Assembly (NCBI GenBank): GCA_021323735.1
Contig: JAJPKM010000048.1
Coordinates: 62,001-126,000 of the forward strand
Direction of reading: 5' to 3'
Origin: Gammaproteobacteria bacterium
GTDB taxonomy: Bacteria > Pseudomonadota > Gammaproteobacteria > Steroidobacterales > Steroidobacteraceae
DNA: 64,000 nucleotides
A program made the translations under genes and the position numbers. Positions 27,023-36,044 of this stretch are shown here, in pieces. Each line of letters opens with the position of its first letter. Position 1 is the stretch's first letter. The notes beneath the pieces were generated by a model that saw only the letters and a program-made list of their open reading frames with translations, ran no database searches and was not told the origin of the DNA.

Positions 27023-27626
27023 ACGTGAACGAGGGCAAGCTGCGGCGCCACTCGCGCATGCCGATCACGATCAAGGCAAGGTACATGGCAAAGAGCAGCA
27101 TCGTCACGTACAGGTGTCGGGTGAAATACAGGCATAGGCTGACCGAATCGATCATCAGCCACCAGTGCCAATTCTCGTACACCTTGCGTGCCACCAGAAA
27201 GGTCGCGAACGTACTGGACCACGTCACCATCGAATCGACGAAAGGCGACGCCGCCGGCGTGAAATGTCGCAAGAAGAAGGAGCTGATCAGCGACAGCACC
27301 ACCACACCCAACAGCGCACCGGCATGACGTGCCATGGGCCAGCGTGTTACTGCCAGCGCGGCGCCTCCCCTGCCCCGCCGCCACTGCCAAAACCCGTAAA
27401 CGGCCATGGCAGCATAGAACGCGTTCAGCGCCGACTCCATGTACAGGCGGGCCGTGAACAACACCCATACATACATGCATGAGCTCACAAACGACGGGAC
27501 CCAGCAGCTCAGGCGCTGGCGAATCGCCAGAAGCAGGTAGGCGACCGCGAGCGCAGCCGCCCACAGCTCGATCCCGCTCGTAGCCTGCCAGGCAGCGACG
27601 AGCCGGTCCGACAGTTCATGAATCAC
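27009..27626 (-). CDS. pnuT: PnuC-family transporter, probable thiamine transporter PnuT
   Basis: A 205-residue integral membrane protein with about seven hydrophobic helices. Typical PnuC features are seen in AFYAAMAVYGFWQW and ENWHWWLMIDSVSLCLYF. PnuC-family proteins are facilitated-diffusion vitamin transporters; members under TPP riboswitches are called PnuT and take up thiamine, which is then trapped by phosphorylation. It overlaps the upstream gene by ATGA and the downstream kinase by 14 bases, fitting uptake plus trapping. Confidence 0.88.
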   Translation of the reverse strand: MIHELSDRLVAAWQATSGIELWAAALAVAYLLLAIRQRLSCWVPSFVSSCMYVWVLFTARLYMESALNAFYAAMAVYGFWQWRRGRGGAALAVTRWPMARHAGALLGVVVLSLISSFFLRHFTPAASPFVDSMVTWSSTFATFLVARKVYENWHWWLMIDSVSLCLYFTRHLYVTMLLFAMYLALIVIGMREWRRSLPSFTYAAA

Positions 27627-27886
27627 GTTCCGCCGGTCTCCGGCGGCGCCAGGCCGGGCAGCACCTTCATGACGAAAATCAATTGCGGGGCCTGCGCCGC
27701 CGAGCGTGCCATCTCCTCGGTGAGAATGCGCATCACTTGATCGAGCGGACCCCAGATTTGCGTCGCCAATGCATTGGTCTTCACGATGAGGCCCGGATGC
27801 CCATTGAGGCGGTCGATGAAGGCCTGGATGGGCGGGCGATAATCGCCCGTCAAGGGATACATGCTGATATCGACGGCGGCGCGCAT
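27623..27886 (-). CDS. YkoF/MTH1187-like thiamine-binding protein
   Basis: An 87-residue protein, MRAAVDISMYPLTGDYRPPI and then VMRILTEEMARS, which resembles the ferredoxin-like-fold MTH1187/YkoF family known to bind thiamine or its HMP moiety. It is the first gene after a TPP riboswitch; its ATG lies about 7 bases from the riboswitch 3' strand. Probably a cytoplasmic thiamine or HMP binding protein working with the transporter and kinase. The family match is by pattern. Confidence 0.8.
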   Translation of the reverse strand: MRAAVDISMYPLTGDYRPPIQAFIDRLNGHPGLIVKTNALATQIWGPLDQVMRILTEEMARSAAQAPQLIFVMKVLPGLAPPETGGT

Positions 27887-27892
27887 AGGATT

Positions 27893-27996
27893 ACCTGCTC
27901 CCTACGCCGGTACTAACCGGGTCAGGTTCAACGGGTTCGCATGGCATCGGAGGATCCGATGTTTCGCATCTCAGGCCCTTTTGGGGCCACCCCAAG
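27893..27996 (-). promoter_or_regulatory. TPP riboswitch (THI element)
   Basis: Read on the minus strand it contains the conserved blocks GGGGTG, CCTGAGAT (pyrimidine sensor), GAACCTGACCCGGTTAGTAC and GCGTAGGGAGCAGG in the right order and spacing. The P3 stem is CATCGGATCCTCCGATG. The 3' P1 strand contains GGGAGCAGG just before the ATG at 27886, so ligand binding probably hides the ribosome binding site. Confidence 0.95.
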
Positions 27997-28059
27997 GTCA
28001 TTGAAGTGTAGCCTGCCGGCCGGATGCGTGCAAAACTCCCGGCAACGGCCGGAGAGACC

Positions 28060-28956
28060 ATGCGCATTTTTCAGGTAGATGCCTTTACGGCGACCCGCTT
28101 CACCGGCAATCCGGCGATCGTGGTGCTCGACGCCGACGGGCAAAGCGAGCCCACCTTGCGCGCGGTGGCACGCGAATTCCCACACGCCGAAGTGGCCTTC
28201 GTATTCGCCGCCGCCGGCACGGACCACGATGTCCGTCTGCGTTTCTTCAATGCGCGCAAGGAAGCCCCTTTTGTGGGACACGCCACCATCGCGGCGCATG
28301 CGGTCCTATTGACCTTGGGAAGGCGCACCACCGGCATCTGCCGCCAGCACTCGGGCACGGGGATCATCGACGTGAGCGCCCAGATCGAACAGCGCGCAAG
28401 CGGACCGGAGACGGTCATCGAATTCCGTCAGCACGTGGCAGAACTCGACGCGCCCCTGCCGTTCAAGACCACGCTCCGGGTGGCCGAAGCCGTCAAGCTG
28501 CCCGCCACTCAGCTGCACGACGTCTTGCCCGCGCGAATCGCGCGCAAAGGCAGCACCCGCCTGCTCATACCGATCGCCGACCCGCGTCATCTGGACGGTC
28601 TTTCGCCGAATTTCGACACTCTCGTGTCGCTTGGGCTGGAACTGGGCGCCGAGGGCTTCTTCCTATTTGCGCTGAATCGCGATTCCGATGAAATGTGGAC
28701 CGAATCTCGCATGTTCTGTCCCGCGTTGGGGATACCGGAGGACCCGGTGAGCGGCAATGCGCACGCCATGTTGGCCGCTTATCTCTGGGACTCGGGTCAA
28801 TTCGGCAAGAAGTCGCCGATTTTCATGGGGCGACAGGGATACCAGATGAAGCGGCCCGGCCAGGTCAGGGTACGCTTGGAGATCGACAAGAGTAGCCTGG
28901 CCGCGGTCCACGTGGCGGGCACCGCAATCATCGTCAGCGAGGGCACCCTCGCCTAG
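28060..28956 (+). CDS. PhzF-family isomerase
   Basis: A 298-residue PhzF/YddE-type protein. The start MRIFQVDAFTATRFTGNPA is characteristic, as are FNARKEAPFVGHATIAAHA and the C-terminal EDPVSGNAHAMLAAYL. The acid residue normally used for catalysis falls in FPHAEVAFVF. Fold family members isomerise or epimerise amino-acid-like compounds; the substrate is unknown outside phenazine clusters, and no phenazine genes are nearby. Divergent from the thiamine operon. Confidence 0.88.
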   Translation: MRIFQVDAFTATRFTGNPAIVVLDADGQSEPTLRAVAREFPHAEVAFVFAAAGTDHDVRLRFFNARKEAPFVGHATIAAHAVLLTLGRRTTGICRQHSGTGIIDVSAQIEQRASGPETVIEFRQHVAELDAPLPFKTTLRVAEAVKLPATQLHDVLPARIARKGSTRLLIPIADPRHLDGLSPNFDTLVSLGLELGAEGFFLFALNRDSDEMWTESRMFCPALGIPEDPVSGNAHAMLAAYLWDSGQFGKKSPIFMGRQGYQMKRPGQVRVRLEIDKSSLAAVHVAGTAIIVSEGTLA

Positions 28957-29050
28957 CAGCCGGCGGCCGGTCTCTGGGGCCTATTCGAAGAGCCTCGAGT
29001 TGCGCGTGAACCGCAGGGAAACTTTAGAGAGGCTCTTAGGATCTTGCGGC

Positions 29051-29671
29051 TTAAGACCTTGCGCCCGGAGTGGCAAGATCGAGCATCAGCGCAGCGGCGA
29101 TGGCGTCGACCTTGCTCTTCACCGCCTGAGCCGTCTTCACGGCCTCGTCGAGGCTACCGCCGGCAAAGGCCGCTTGCGCCTTCGACCACAGCGAACCGGC
29201 CTCATCGAGACTCGACTTCGCCGCATCGAGGTCTACGCCTGCCGCAGGCTTCCTGGCGGGTTTTTTCCTCAGCATGTCGATGCGGTTCCGGATCGCGATC
29301 ATGTCCTCCGGTACGGTACCGGCAAGGACGGTCCACTGATCGCTGAGTGTCTTCAGGATCTCGTCCTTCCTGGCGGCGGCAGCAGTCGCCAGCATCTGCG
29401 CGGCGCCGAGTACCGCCGGCGCCCTATCGAGTACCGTGGCGTAGTCCTGTTTGTCGAAGGCAGCTTTGAGTTCGCTGAGCCGGATTTGCACATCCTGAAG
29501 CTGGTCGGGCACGTATTTCGCAGCCTCGGCCGAGGCTGCGATCATGGTCGCATCGATGTCGGCAAGTAGCTTTTGCGCAGGCTGCTTCTGGCCGGCGCAC
29601 GCAGCCATCACCAGGACTACGCACAGGAATGCGAAGCGGACAGGGCGCGCGGCGGATTTCATGGTGAACAT
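29051..29671 (-). CDS. Hypothetical lipoprotein, helical
   Basis: A 206-residue lipoprotein: the signal peptide ends in a lipobox VMAAC. The mature part is Ala/Lys/Asp-rich and predicted helical (AKSSLDEAGSLWSKAQAAF), resembling small periplasmic helical lipoproteins of unknown role. A second ATG three codons in (29662) is an equally good start. It lies upstream of phzF in opposite orientation, and a GAAGAGCCTC / GAGGCTCTT inverted pair lies in between. Confidence 0.65.
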   Translation of the reverse strand: MFTMKSAARPVRFAFLCVVLVMAACAGQKQPAQKLLADIDATMIAASAEAAKYVPDQLQDVQIRLSELKAAFDKQDYATVLDRAPAVLGAAQMLATAAAARKDEILKTLSDQWTVLAGTVPEDMIAIRNRIDMLRKKPARKPAAGVDLDAAKSSLDEAGSLWSKAQAAFAGGSLDEAVKTAQAVKSKVDAIAAALMLDLATPGARS

Positions 29672-29739
29672 TCTAGCCGGAATTTTTCATGAACAACGAA
29701 AAGCTTGTCAGGGCGGTTGAATCGTTCATGATGCCCCGG

Positions 29740-30477
29740 CTAGCTCAATTCGCGACGCGCTCGATCCAGCCATTCGGCTTGCGCCTTGCGATAGTGCGCG
29801 GGCCCCAGTTTGGCGCCGTCCAGCAGGTCTTTGAGCACGCGCTGCGCTTCTCGCAGCTTGCCGCGCCGCTTCAGCAACAGCCCGTAGCGTAGCCGCGCTT
29901 CGGCGCCGGGAAATCCCGGCGCGAGCATGGCGTATTCGCTCTCGGCCTCATCCAAAGCACCTTGCGCATCCAGCGTGCGGGCATACAGCAGTTTGGCATC
30001 CGCGGACTTGAAGTCCGGATTTTCTCGCGCCAAAAGCTCCAGCGTTACCCGCGCAGCCGCATAGTCCTGCCTGCCGAATTGTGCACGGGCCAAACCCAAC
30101 AGCAGGGTCGGATCGTATTCAAAAATGCCCTTCAGGCCACCGCGGTACACGTCGATGGCTTCTTCGTACTGGCGCCGCTCATAGAGTTCCTCTCCCAGGC
30201 GGCGGCGGGCGTCGACATTGCCCGATATCTCCACCTCCGCGCTGGCGCGGCGCAATTCGCGATTCGGATCGATCATGCGCCGCACGCCGGCCTGGGCACG
30301 ACGCGCGGTTCTGCCGCCGAATAGTTCGGGAAGAATCTCTGCCACGACGTAGGCAATTGCGCCCAGCCCCGGAAGCAGAAAGATGGCCCATATCCAGAGC
30401 TGATTCCGCCCGGTCTTGATGACATGCACGATACAGGCCGCTTGAACGAGCAGTAAAAAGATGGATGCTGGAAACAA
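29740..30477 (-). CDS. Membrane-anchored tetratricopeptide repeat protein
   Basis: About 245 residues starting at TTG 30477: two hydrophobic helices (ASIFLLLVQAACIVHVI, WIWAIFLLPGLGAIAYVV) with a PLDc_N-like look, then TPR-type helical repeats (LGEELYERRQYEEAIDVYR; ARAQFGRQDYAAARVTLELL; LLYARTLDAQGALDEAE). The open frame extends upstream without family-like residues, so the TTG start is chosen by topology. Probably an inner-membrane scaffold protein. Partner unknown. Confidence 0.7.
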   Translation of the reverse strand: MFPASIFLLLVQAACIVHVIKTGRNQLWIWAIFLLPGLGAIAYVVAEILPELFGGRTARRAQAGVRRMIDPNRELRRASAEVEISGNVDARRRLGEELYERRQYEEAIDVYRGGLKGIFEYDPTLLLGLARAQFGRQDYAAARVTLELLARENPDFKSADAKLLYARTLDAQGALDEAESEYAMLAPGFPGAEARLRYGLLLKRRGKLREAQRVLKDLLDGAKLGPAHYRKAQAEWLDRARRELS

Positions 30478-30563
30478 CGGTGACGAACCCCAAGCGCGAA
30501 GACGCCTGGAAGCGCTCGCGTCATGCAACGATGGGCTATTGTAACTAGAAAAACTGCGTCGAG

Positions 30564-30926
30564 TCAGCGCTGAGCAATGCGCACGCTGCGCTGTACGTCG
30601 CGGCAGCTGGACCACCCGATGTTGGACAGCGAATAGCCCAAGATGCGCTGCGAGCGCGCATCCACGGTGACCTCCATTTCGCATCCCTGAAATCCGGAGG
30701 GCGAACCGTCCTTCGGCTTCTGCGGAAGGAACCAGACGTACACCAGTTTCGTCGCCGTCTTGTCGATCTTGCGCGGGTCACCGAAGGCTTCCTGCAGCAC
30801 GCTCACCGGTTGTCCGACATTGTCGGCGACAATCCGCGGCACCGGGCGAACCGCGTAGCCGGATCCGCTGCAACCGGCCAAGATGATGCTGCCTAAAATC
30901 CATGGCGCAGTGCCGAGACGCGACAT
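30564..30926 (-). CDS. BamE/SmpA-like small lipoprotein
   Basis: A 120-residue lipoprotein starting MSRLGTAPWILGSIILAGC, with a clear lipobox LAGC. The mature part VGQPVSVLQEAFGDPRKID and LVYVWFL resembles the SmpA/OmlA fold, in which a first helix precedes a beta sheet. Two further Cys (GCEMEV, SSCRDV) could form a disulfide. It is upstream of the TPR gene on the same strand. Outer-membrane location is inferred. Confidence 0.65.
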   Translation of the reverse strand: MSRLGTAPWILGSIILAGCSGSGYAVRPVPRIVADNVGQPVSVLQEAFGDPRKIDKTATKLVYVWFLPQKPKDGSPSGFQGCEMEVTVDARSQRILGYSLSNIGWSSCRDVQRSVRIAQR

Positions 30927-31191
30927 AATCCTATTCCCGTAAGGCCTTCGAGGGTACTCAGTCTCGCTCGCGCAACGAGGCTGCGCTGCCGCTTGCGTCG
31001 CAGAATGGCAATCGGCGAGCAATTGAACAATTGCGCAATGAGCAACCGCGTGCACCGCGGCCCATTCTTGCCGCGTAACGCCCCGCGCTCGCCCGGCCGC
31101 GGTTGTAAGTTGATATCGCGCGGCACCCAGCGATCACCGCTCGGCAGTGATCACCGCGCCACATTGAGCTAGCGCAGCGAAGGGCGGTTGG

Positions 31192-32046
31192 TCATGCCTC
31201 AGAGGGAGAACACAGCGACCAGCGTCCGCGCCGCTCTAGGACTCGACCTTCGTGGACCAGTTTGATCAGGTGGGCCTCCAAAGTGAGCCGCGCCCACGCA
31301 TGACGGTCGGGCGGCACATCGTCGTAGACCAAGGGAGTCAGCGAGTCGAGAGTGGCTTCATTCAGCTTGGGGATGCTGCGCAGTACCTTGGCCTCGCGGG
31401 CGAGCCGATGCGCACGCAACGCCTGCACCACCCCCTTGCCCCGATCCATCAGATCGCCGTGGCCCGGGGCGATGTATTCGAAATCGAAGGCCAGTAGTTT
31501 GTCGAGCGAGTTCAAATAATCGCTCATGTTGCCGTCGGGAGGCAGAATGACCGGGGACACACCCTCGAGCACATGATCGCCGGTGATCAGCAGCCGCTCC
31601 CGCTCTACGAAGTAGCACACGCAATTCGATGCATGCCCTGGCGTGTGGATGGCGAGCACTTCGACATCGCCCAATATCAAGCGTTCGGTATCGGCCGGCC
31701 GATGATGCGGCACGAAGGTTTCATCCTGGCGGCCGTCCTTGGGGGGACTTAAGCCAATGAGTTGCGCTCCGCTGCGCCGAGCGAGTTCCGCCGCCAGCGG
31801 CGAGTGATCGCGATGTGTGTGCGTCACCAGCACCCAGTGAATAGGACCGCCCGCGGCCGCCAATATGCTCGCCAGGTGGTGCGCATCGTCGGGACCCGGA
31901 TCGATCACCGCGATCGCTCCCTCGCCCAGCAAGTAAGTGTTGGTCCCCGGGCCGGTCATCATACCGGCGTTGCCGGCCACGATGCGCCGCACACCTCGGG
32001 CCAGGGAGTGGGCTTTGCCGGGAGCAAGTGAAGATCGGTCGCGCAA
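31192..32046 (-). CDS. Metallo-beta-lactamase-fold hydrolase, LACTB2-like
   Basis: A 284-residue protein with the metal motif VTHTHRDHSPLA, further ligands in HTPGHASNC and GDHVLEG, and a C-terminal winged-helix-like tail typical of LACTB2-type proteins (DRHAWARLTLEAHLIKLVHEG). LACTB2 relatives are metal-dependent nucleases or thioesterases. No signal peptide, so cytoplasmic. Neighbours give no further clue. The 265-bp gap on its downstream side has only short inverted and direct repeats (GTGATCACCGC). Confidence 0.85.
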   Translation of the reverse strand: MRDRSSLAPGKAHSLARGVRRIVAGNAGMMTGPGTNTYLLGEGAIAVIDPGPDDAHHLASILAAAGGPIHWVLVTHTHRDHSPLAAELARRSGAQLIGLSPPKDGRQDETFVPHHRPADTERLILGDVEVLAIHTPGHASNCVCYFVERERLLITGDHVLEGVSPVILPPDGNMSDYLNSLDKLLAFDFEYIAPGHGDLMDRGKGVVQALRAHRLAREAKVLRSIPKLNEATLDSLTPLVYDDVPPDRHAWARLTLEAHLIKLVHEGRVLERRGRWSLCSPSEA

Positions 32047-32172
32047 TCACGTGCATGATACATCTGCAATCATTAAATTTTCCTACCGTTCCGACGGACG
32101 GCCTCAAGGTGGGCGCATTTTCGTGCGGAATTCAGCTATCAGTGATGCTCGTCGCACTTTGAGATAGTTGCG

Positions 32173-32742
32173 ATGGGCGAAAGAGCCGCTACACTGGGAG
32201 TCATGTCGAAGTCGCCGAATGCCAGACGGATAGGAGGGCCGATCTCCTGGGATCAGCTTTCGCGCCCCGACACCGAGCAGAGTCAGCGATTCCTGGCAGA
32301 GTCGCTTTCGCTGCTCTTGGGTGATGTGCTGCGCTCCATTCTGTCCGACGCCAGCCCGGCCGCGGCAGCCGAAGAATCCTCCATCGAGCGCTACCGCAAT
32401 CTGGCCGATTCCCTGGCCGACGGCGAATCGCGGCGCCGCACGGGCGCGGGTCTGACGCGTGCCGGACTTGCCAAGCGCTGCGTCACCTGGCTGAAGCTGC
32501 TCCTGACGCCCTCGCCAAATGCGCCATCCACGGCCCCCATGCGCGAGTTCGTCGACGCCCTGGGCCTGTTTCCGGCTCTTTTCGACAGCGACCCGTCCGC
32601 CCGCTCACGCCGGGCGCGGCTGACCTGGCTGCTGACCCACGATAGGCGGCTCGATGCCAGCACCCGAGAAGCCGCGACGGCCCTCATCGAGGCCTGCGAG
32701 CACCTAGGGGTTTTGCTCTGGCCGGATGCGGAAACCGCATGA
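32173..32742 (+). CDS. Hypothetical protein, 189 aa
   Basis: A soluble, largely helical protein with central segments LAESLSLLLGDVLRSIL, AKRCVTWLKLLLTP and AATALIEACEHLGVLLW. No signal peptide, metal motif or known domain is recognised. Either ATG 32173 or ATG 32203 could be the start; neither has a strong ribosome binding site. It is co-directional with the desaturase gene 75 bp downstream. Function unknown. Confidence 0.55.
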   Translation: MGERAATLGVMSKSPNARRIGGPISWDQLSRPDTEQSQRFLAESLSLLLGDVLRSILSDASPAAAAEESSIERYRNLADSLADGESRRRTGAGLTRAGLAKRCVTWLKLLLTPSPNAPSTAPMREFVDALGLFPALFDSDPSARSRRARLTWLLTHDRRLDASTREAATALIEACEHLGVLLWPDAETA

Positions 32743-32817
32743 CGCAAGTCCGTGCGAATCGCTATTCTCAGCGTATAATGTTGCGTTCAGCTTCCCAGGT
32801 ACCCACGGGGTCTTTGA

Positions 32818-33942
32818 GTGCAAACACCGCTTCCCAAATCAGACGTTTCCGATCCAAAACCTGAAGTTGCCGCGCCGGCGCCGCTGCCGCCCGATAAGTC
32901 GCGCTTTAAATTTCAAAAGCTATTGCAGCCTTTCGCGGTAGACCCCGGTGTTGCAACGCCGGTCATCTGGTTTCTGCTCGACTGGCTGGTGCTGGGGGTA
33001 GCGATCGGCAGCCTGCTCGTCGTGGACTCTTTGTGGGTCAAAGTTTTTGCCTCGCTCGTGGCAGCTCTGTGGATCGCACGCCTGTTCGTCATCGGTCACG
33101 ACGCCTGCCATGGCTCCTACACGCCGAATAAGACACTGAACACATGGATCGGGCGAATCGCATTCCTGCCGTCGTTGACGCCGTACAGCCTGTGGGAAAT
33201 TGGGCATAACCTCGCGCATCACGGTTTTACCAATCTCAAGGGCCGCGACTACGTCTGGACGCCCTACTCCCCGGCGGAGTTTGCGAAACTGTCCGGCGTG
33301 CGCCGGCTGCTGGAGCGCGTCTACCGCAGCGGCTTTGGCCAAGGTGTGTACTACATGATCGAGATGTGGTGGAAGAAGCTGTTCTTCCCCGGGCGCAAGC
33401 ACGTGACGACGCGACGCAAGAGCTACACCTGGGACAGCCTGTTGGTTGCGGGCTTCGGCACTCTTTGGGTCGGCGGCTTGGTGGCATGGGGCCTGTACAG
33501 CGGCAAGTCGATCGGGTCGCTGCTGGTATTCGGATTTGCGGTTCCATTCTTCTTTTGGAACTGTCTCATGGGCTTCGTGATCTACGTGCAGCACACGCAT
33601 CCTCGCGTCGCCTGGTACGAGCGGCGCGATGAGTGGACCGCCAATGCCGGGTATGCAACGACGACCGTGCACATCAAACTCATGCGCCCGCTCGATGGAC
33701 TGATCCACTACATCCTCGAGCACGGTGCGCATCATGTGAACATGGGCATACCGCTGTATCGGCTGAAAGAGGCCCAGGCAAAACTCGCTGCCACGCTCGA
33801 TGAACGCCTGAACTCGGAAGTGTTCTCGTGGCGCTACTACTGGAACACCGTGCGCCGCTGCAAGCTGTACGATTTCGCCCAGCATGTATGGACGGACTTC
33901 GACGGACGCATCACCTCCGAACCGCAGGTTTTGGTACGCTGA
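32818..33942 (+). CDS. Membrane fatty acid desaturase
   Basis: A 374-residue di-iron membrane desaturase starting at GTG. The three histidine boxes are GHDACHGS, GHNLAHHGF and LEHGAHHVN, separated by hydrophobic helices in the usual order. It introduces a double bond into membrane acyl chains using O2. A TATAAT at 32774-32779 upstream may be its -10 element. The tail ITSEPQVLVR is followed by short repeats before the convergent esterase gene. Confidence 0.9.
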   Translation: MQTPLPKSDVSDPKPEVAAPAPLPPDKSRFKFQKLLQPFAVDPGVATPVIWFLLDWLVLGVAIGSLLVVDSLWVKVFASLVAALWIARLFVIGHDACHGSYTPNKTLNTWIGRIAFLPSLTPYSLWEIGHNLAHHGFTNLKGRDYVWTPYSPAEFAKLSGVRRLLERVYRSGFGQGVYYMIEMWWKKLFFPGRKHVTTRRKSYTWDSLLVAGFGTLWVGGLVAWGLYSGKSIGSLLVFGFAVPFFFWNCLMGFVIYVQHTHPRVAWYERRDEWTANAGYATTTVHIKLMRPLDGLIHYILEHGAHHVNMGIPLYRLKEAQAKLAATLDERLNSEVFSWRYYWNTVRRCKLYDFAQHVWTDFDGRITSEPQVLVR

Positions 33943-34020
33943 TCCGGTTCTAGCTGATCCAGTTCTGGGGCCGCGAGATTCTGCTACGGCCATGACACCG
34001 GCAACCTGATCCAGTCCTAC
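33939..34020 (+). repeat. Short CTGATCCAGTTCT repeats between desaturase and fghA
   Basis: Copies of CTGATCCRGTYCT occur at 33939, 33954 and 34006 in the gap between the two convergent stops. The first overlaps the desaturase stop codon. No hairpin with a T-run is obvious. Role unknown. Confidence 0.4.
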
Positions 34021-34844
34021 GGCAACAGCTGATCGGCGTGATGGCGTAAATGGTCTGCCATGAACGTCTGGATGAAGTAGTAGCCATGGTCGTAGCCCGG
34101 CTGCATCCGCAGGGTTAGTCGCTGGCCGGCCTTGGCGGCGGCGGCGGCAAATTTCTCCGTCAGCAATTCTTCGGCAAGGTATTGATCGGCAGTGCCCTGA
34201 TCGATGAGGATGGAAGCAGGATGGGTGCCGCGCGATACCAATTCGGTGGCATCGTAATGGCGCCAGAGTTCCCTGTCGGCGCCCAGATAGCGGCTAAAAG
34301 CCTTCTGGCCCCACGGAGATTGCATGGGTGCCGCGATCGGCGAAAATGCCGAAACCGACTTGTATAGCGAGGGATTGCGCAGCGCCAGAGTCAACGCACC
34401 ATGGCCGCCCATGGAATGGCCGAAAATGCCGCTGGCCTCGGGACGCGCCGGCAGATGGGCCGCCACGATCTCTCGCAGTTCGCGCGTGACGTAACTGTAC
34501 ATGCGGTAATGAGCCGACCAGGGTTCCTGCACGGCGTCCAGATAGAACCCCGCTGAATAGCCGAAATCCCAATGCTCGGCGTCGCCGGGAATGCGCGGTT
34601 CGCGAGGACTGGTATCCGGCGAGATCAGCATGAGCCCTAAGTCCGCGGCCGACTTCTGCGCGTGGGATTTGATGCAGAACGTCTCTTCGGTGCAAGTAAG
34701 CCCGGACAAAAAATAAAGCACGGGGACCTTGCCGCTGCGCGCCTGCGGCGGGAGATACGCGGAGAATTTCATCGGGCCGCGGGTTTCGTGCGAGGCGTGC
34801 CTATAGAAACGCTGCACACCTCCGCAGCAGGCGTGCTCCGACAT
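34017..34844 (-). CDS. fghA: S-formylglutathione hydrolase
   Basis: A 275-residue esterase-D-type alpha/beta hydrolase. The nucleophile elbow is GHSMGGHGAL; the family stretch FLSGLTCTEETFCIKS and the C-terminal DHGYYFIQTFMADH with the catalytic His are intact. It hydrolyses S-formylglutathione to formate and glutathione, the second step of formaldehyde detoxification. Start ATG 34844 fits the family; the longer frame upstream is antisense noise within adhC. It sits 14 bp after the class III alcohol dehydrogenase gene. Confidence 0.94.
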   Translation of the reverse strand: MSEHACCGGVQRFYRHASHETRGPMKFSAYLPPQARSGKVPVLYFLSGLTCTEETFCIKSHAQKSAADLGLMLISPDTSPREPRIPGDAEHWDFGYSAGFYLDAVQEPWSAHYRMYSYVTRELREIVAAHLPARPEASGIFGHSMGGHGALTLALRNPSLYKSVSAFSPIAAPMQSPWGQKAFSRYLGADRELWRHYDATELVSRGTHPASILIDQGTADQYLAEELLTEKFAAAAAKAGQRLTLRMQPGYDHGYYFIQTFMADHLRHHADQLLP

Positions 34845-34858
34845 CAAGGTAAGGCCGC

Positions 34859-35971
34859 TCACGGAAACTGCACCACACTGCGTATCGATTCGCCGGTGTG
34901 CATCAGGTCGAACGCCCGGTTGATATCCTCGAGCGGCAGTTTGTGGGTGATGAGATCGTCGATGTTGATCTTGCCTTCCATGTACCAATCGACGATTTTC
35001 GGCACGTCGGTGCGGCCCCGCGCGCCCCCAAAGGCAGTACCCTTCCATACCCGCCCGGTCACCAATTGGAACGGTCGAGTCGAGATCTCCTTGCCGGCGC
35101 CGGCGACACCGATGACCACCGAGACGCCCCAGCCGCGATGGCAGCATTCCAATGCCTGGCGCATCAGGTCCACATTGCCGACGCACTCGAAGCTGTAGTC
35201 AGCACCGCCATCGGTGAGCGCCACCAGGTGGGCCACCAGATCCGCACCGACCTCCTTCGGATTGACGAAGTGGGTCAATCCAAACTTCTCGGCCAGCGCC
35301 TTGCGTTCGGGATTCAAATCGACGCCGATGATCTTGTTGGCACCGACCATCCGCGCGCCCTGAACGACGTTGAGTCCGATGCCGCCGAGACCGAACACCA
35401 CGACATTCGCGCCCGCCTCCACTTTGGCGGTATTGATCACCGCGCCGATGCCGGTCGTGACGCCGCAGCCGATATAGCAAACCTTGTCGAAGGGCGCATC
35501 CTGGCGAATCTTGGCCAAGGCAATTTCCGGCAGCACGGTGAAATTGGAGAATGTGGAGCAGCCCATGTAGTGGTGCACGAGATCCTTGCCGATCGAAAAG
35601 CGGCTGGTGCCGTCGGGCATCATTCCCTTACCCTGGGTGGCGCGGATCGCGGTGCATAGATTGGTCTTGTGCGACGTACAGGACTTGCATTGCCGGCATT
35701 CCGGCGTGTAAAGCGGGATGACATGGTCGCCTTTGCGCAAGGTGGTCACGCCGGGACCTACGTCGACGACGATGCCGGCACCTTCGTGGCCGAGGATGGC
35801 CGGAAATAAGCCCTCTGGGTCCGCACCGGAGCGGGTAAACTCATCGGTGTGGCAAACGCCACTGGCCTTGATTTCCACCAGCACCTCTCCGGCTTTCGGC
35901 CCGTCCAGATCGACGGTGATGATCTCCAGGGGCTTGCGGGCGGCGGTCGCGACGGCGGCTTTGGTTTTCAT
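34859..35971 (-). CDS. frmA: S-(hydroxymethyl)glutathione dehydrogenase / class III alcohol dehydrogenase
   Basis: A 370-residue zinc-dependent alcohol dehydrogenase. The catalytic zinc region is SGVCHTDEFTRSGADPEG and GHEGAGIVVDVG, the structural zinc Cys cluster is PECRQCKSCTSHKTNLC, and the NAD-binding motif is VFGLGGIGLNV. It oxidises S-hydroxymethylglutathione made from formaldehyde. It forms an operon with fghA; no FrmR-type regulator is seen nearby. Divergent from yceH with a 73-bp gap. Confidence 0.96.
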   Translation of the reverse strand: MKTKAAVATAARKPLEIITVDLDGPKAGEVLVEIKASGVCHTDEFTRSGADPEGLFPAILGHEGAGIVVDVGPGVTTLRKGDHVIPLYTPECRQCKSCTSHKTNLCTAIRATQGKGMMPDGTSRFSIGKDLVHHYMGCSTFSNFTVLPEIALAKIRQDAPFDKVCYIGCGVTTGIGAVINTAKVEAGANVVVFGLGGIGLNVVQGARMVGANKIIGVDLNPERKALAEKFGLTHFVNPKEVGADLVAHLVALTDGGADYSFECVGNVDLMRQALECCHRGWGVSVVIGVAGAGKEISTRPFQLVTGRVWKGTAFGGARGRTDVPKIVDWYMEGKINIDDLITHKLPLEDINRAFDLMHTGESIRSVVQFP

Positions 35972-36044
35972 TTTCTAATATCCTGGATTTCTGTTGGGCT
36001 CGAGGCGCTACCCTAAAACAACGGCCATCGAGTTGGAAGCGGTT

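Noticed and set aside
31110-31170. GTGATCACCGC repeats as a regulator box
   Set aside because: Two short copies near a GC-rich gap, with no promoter or family of regulators to support them.
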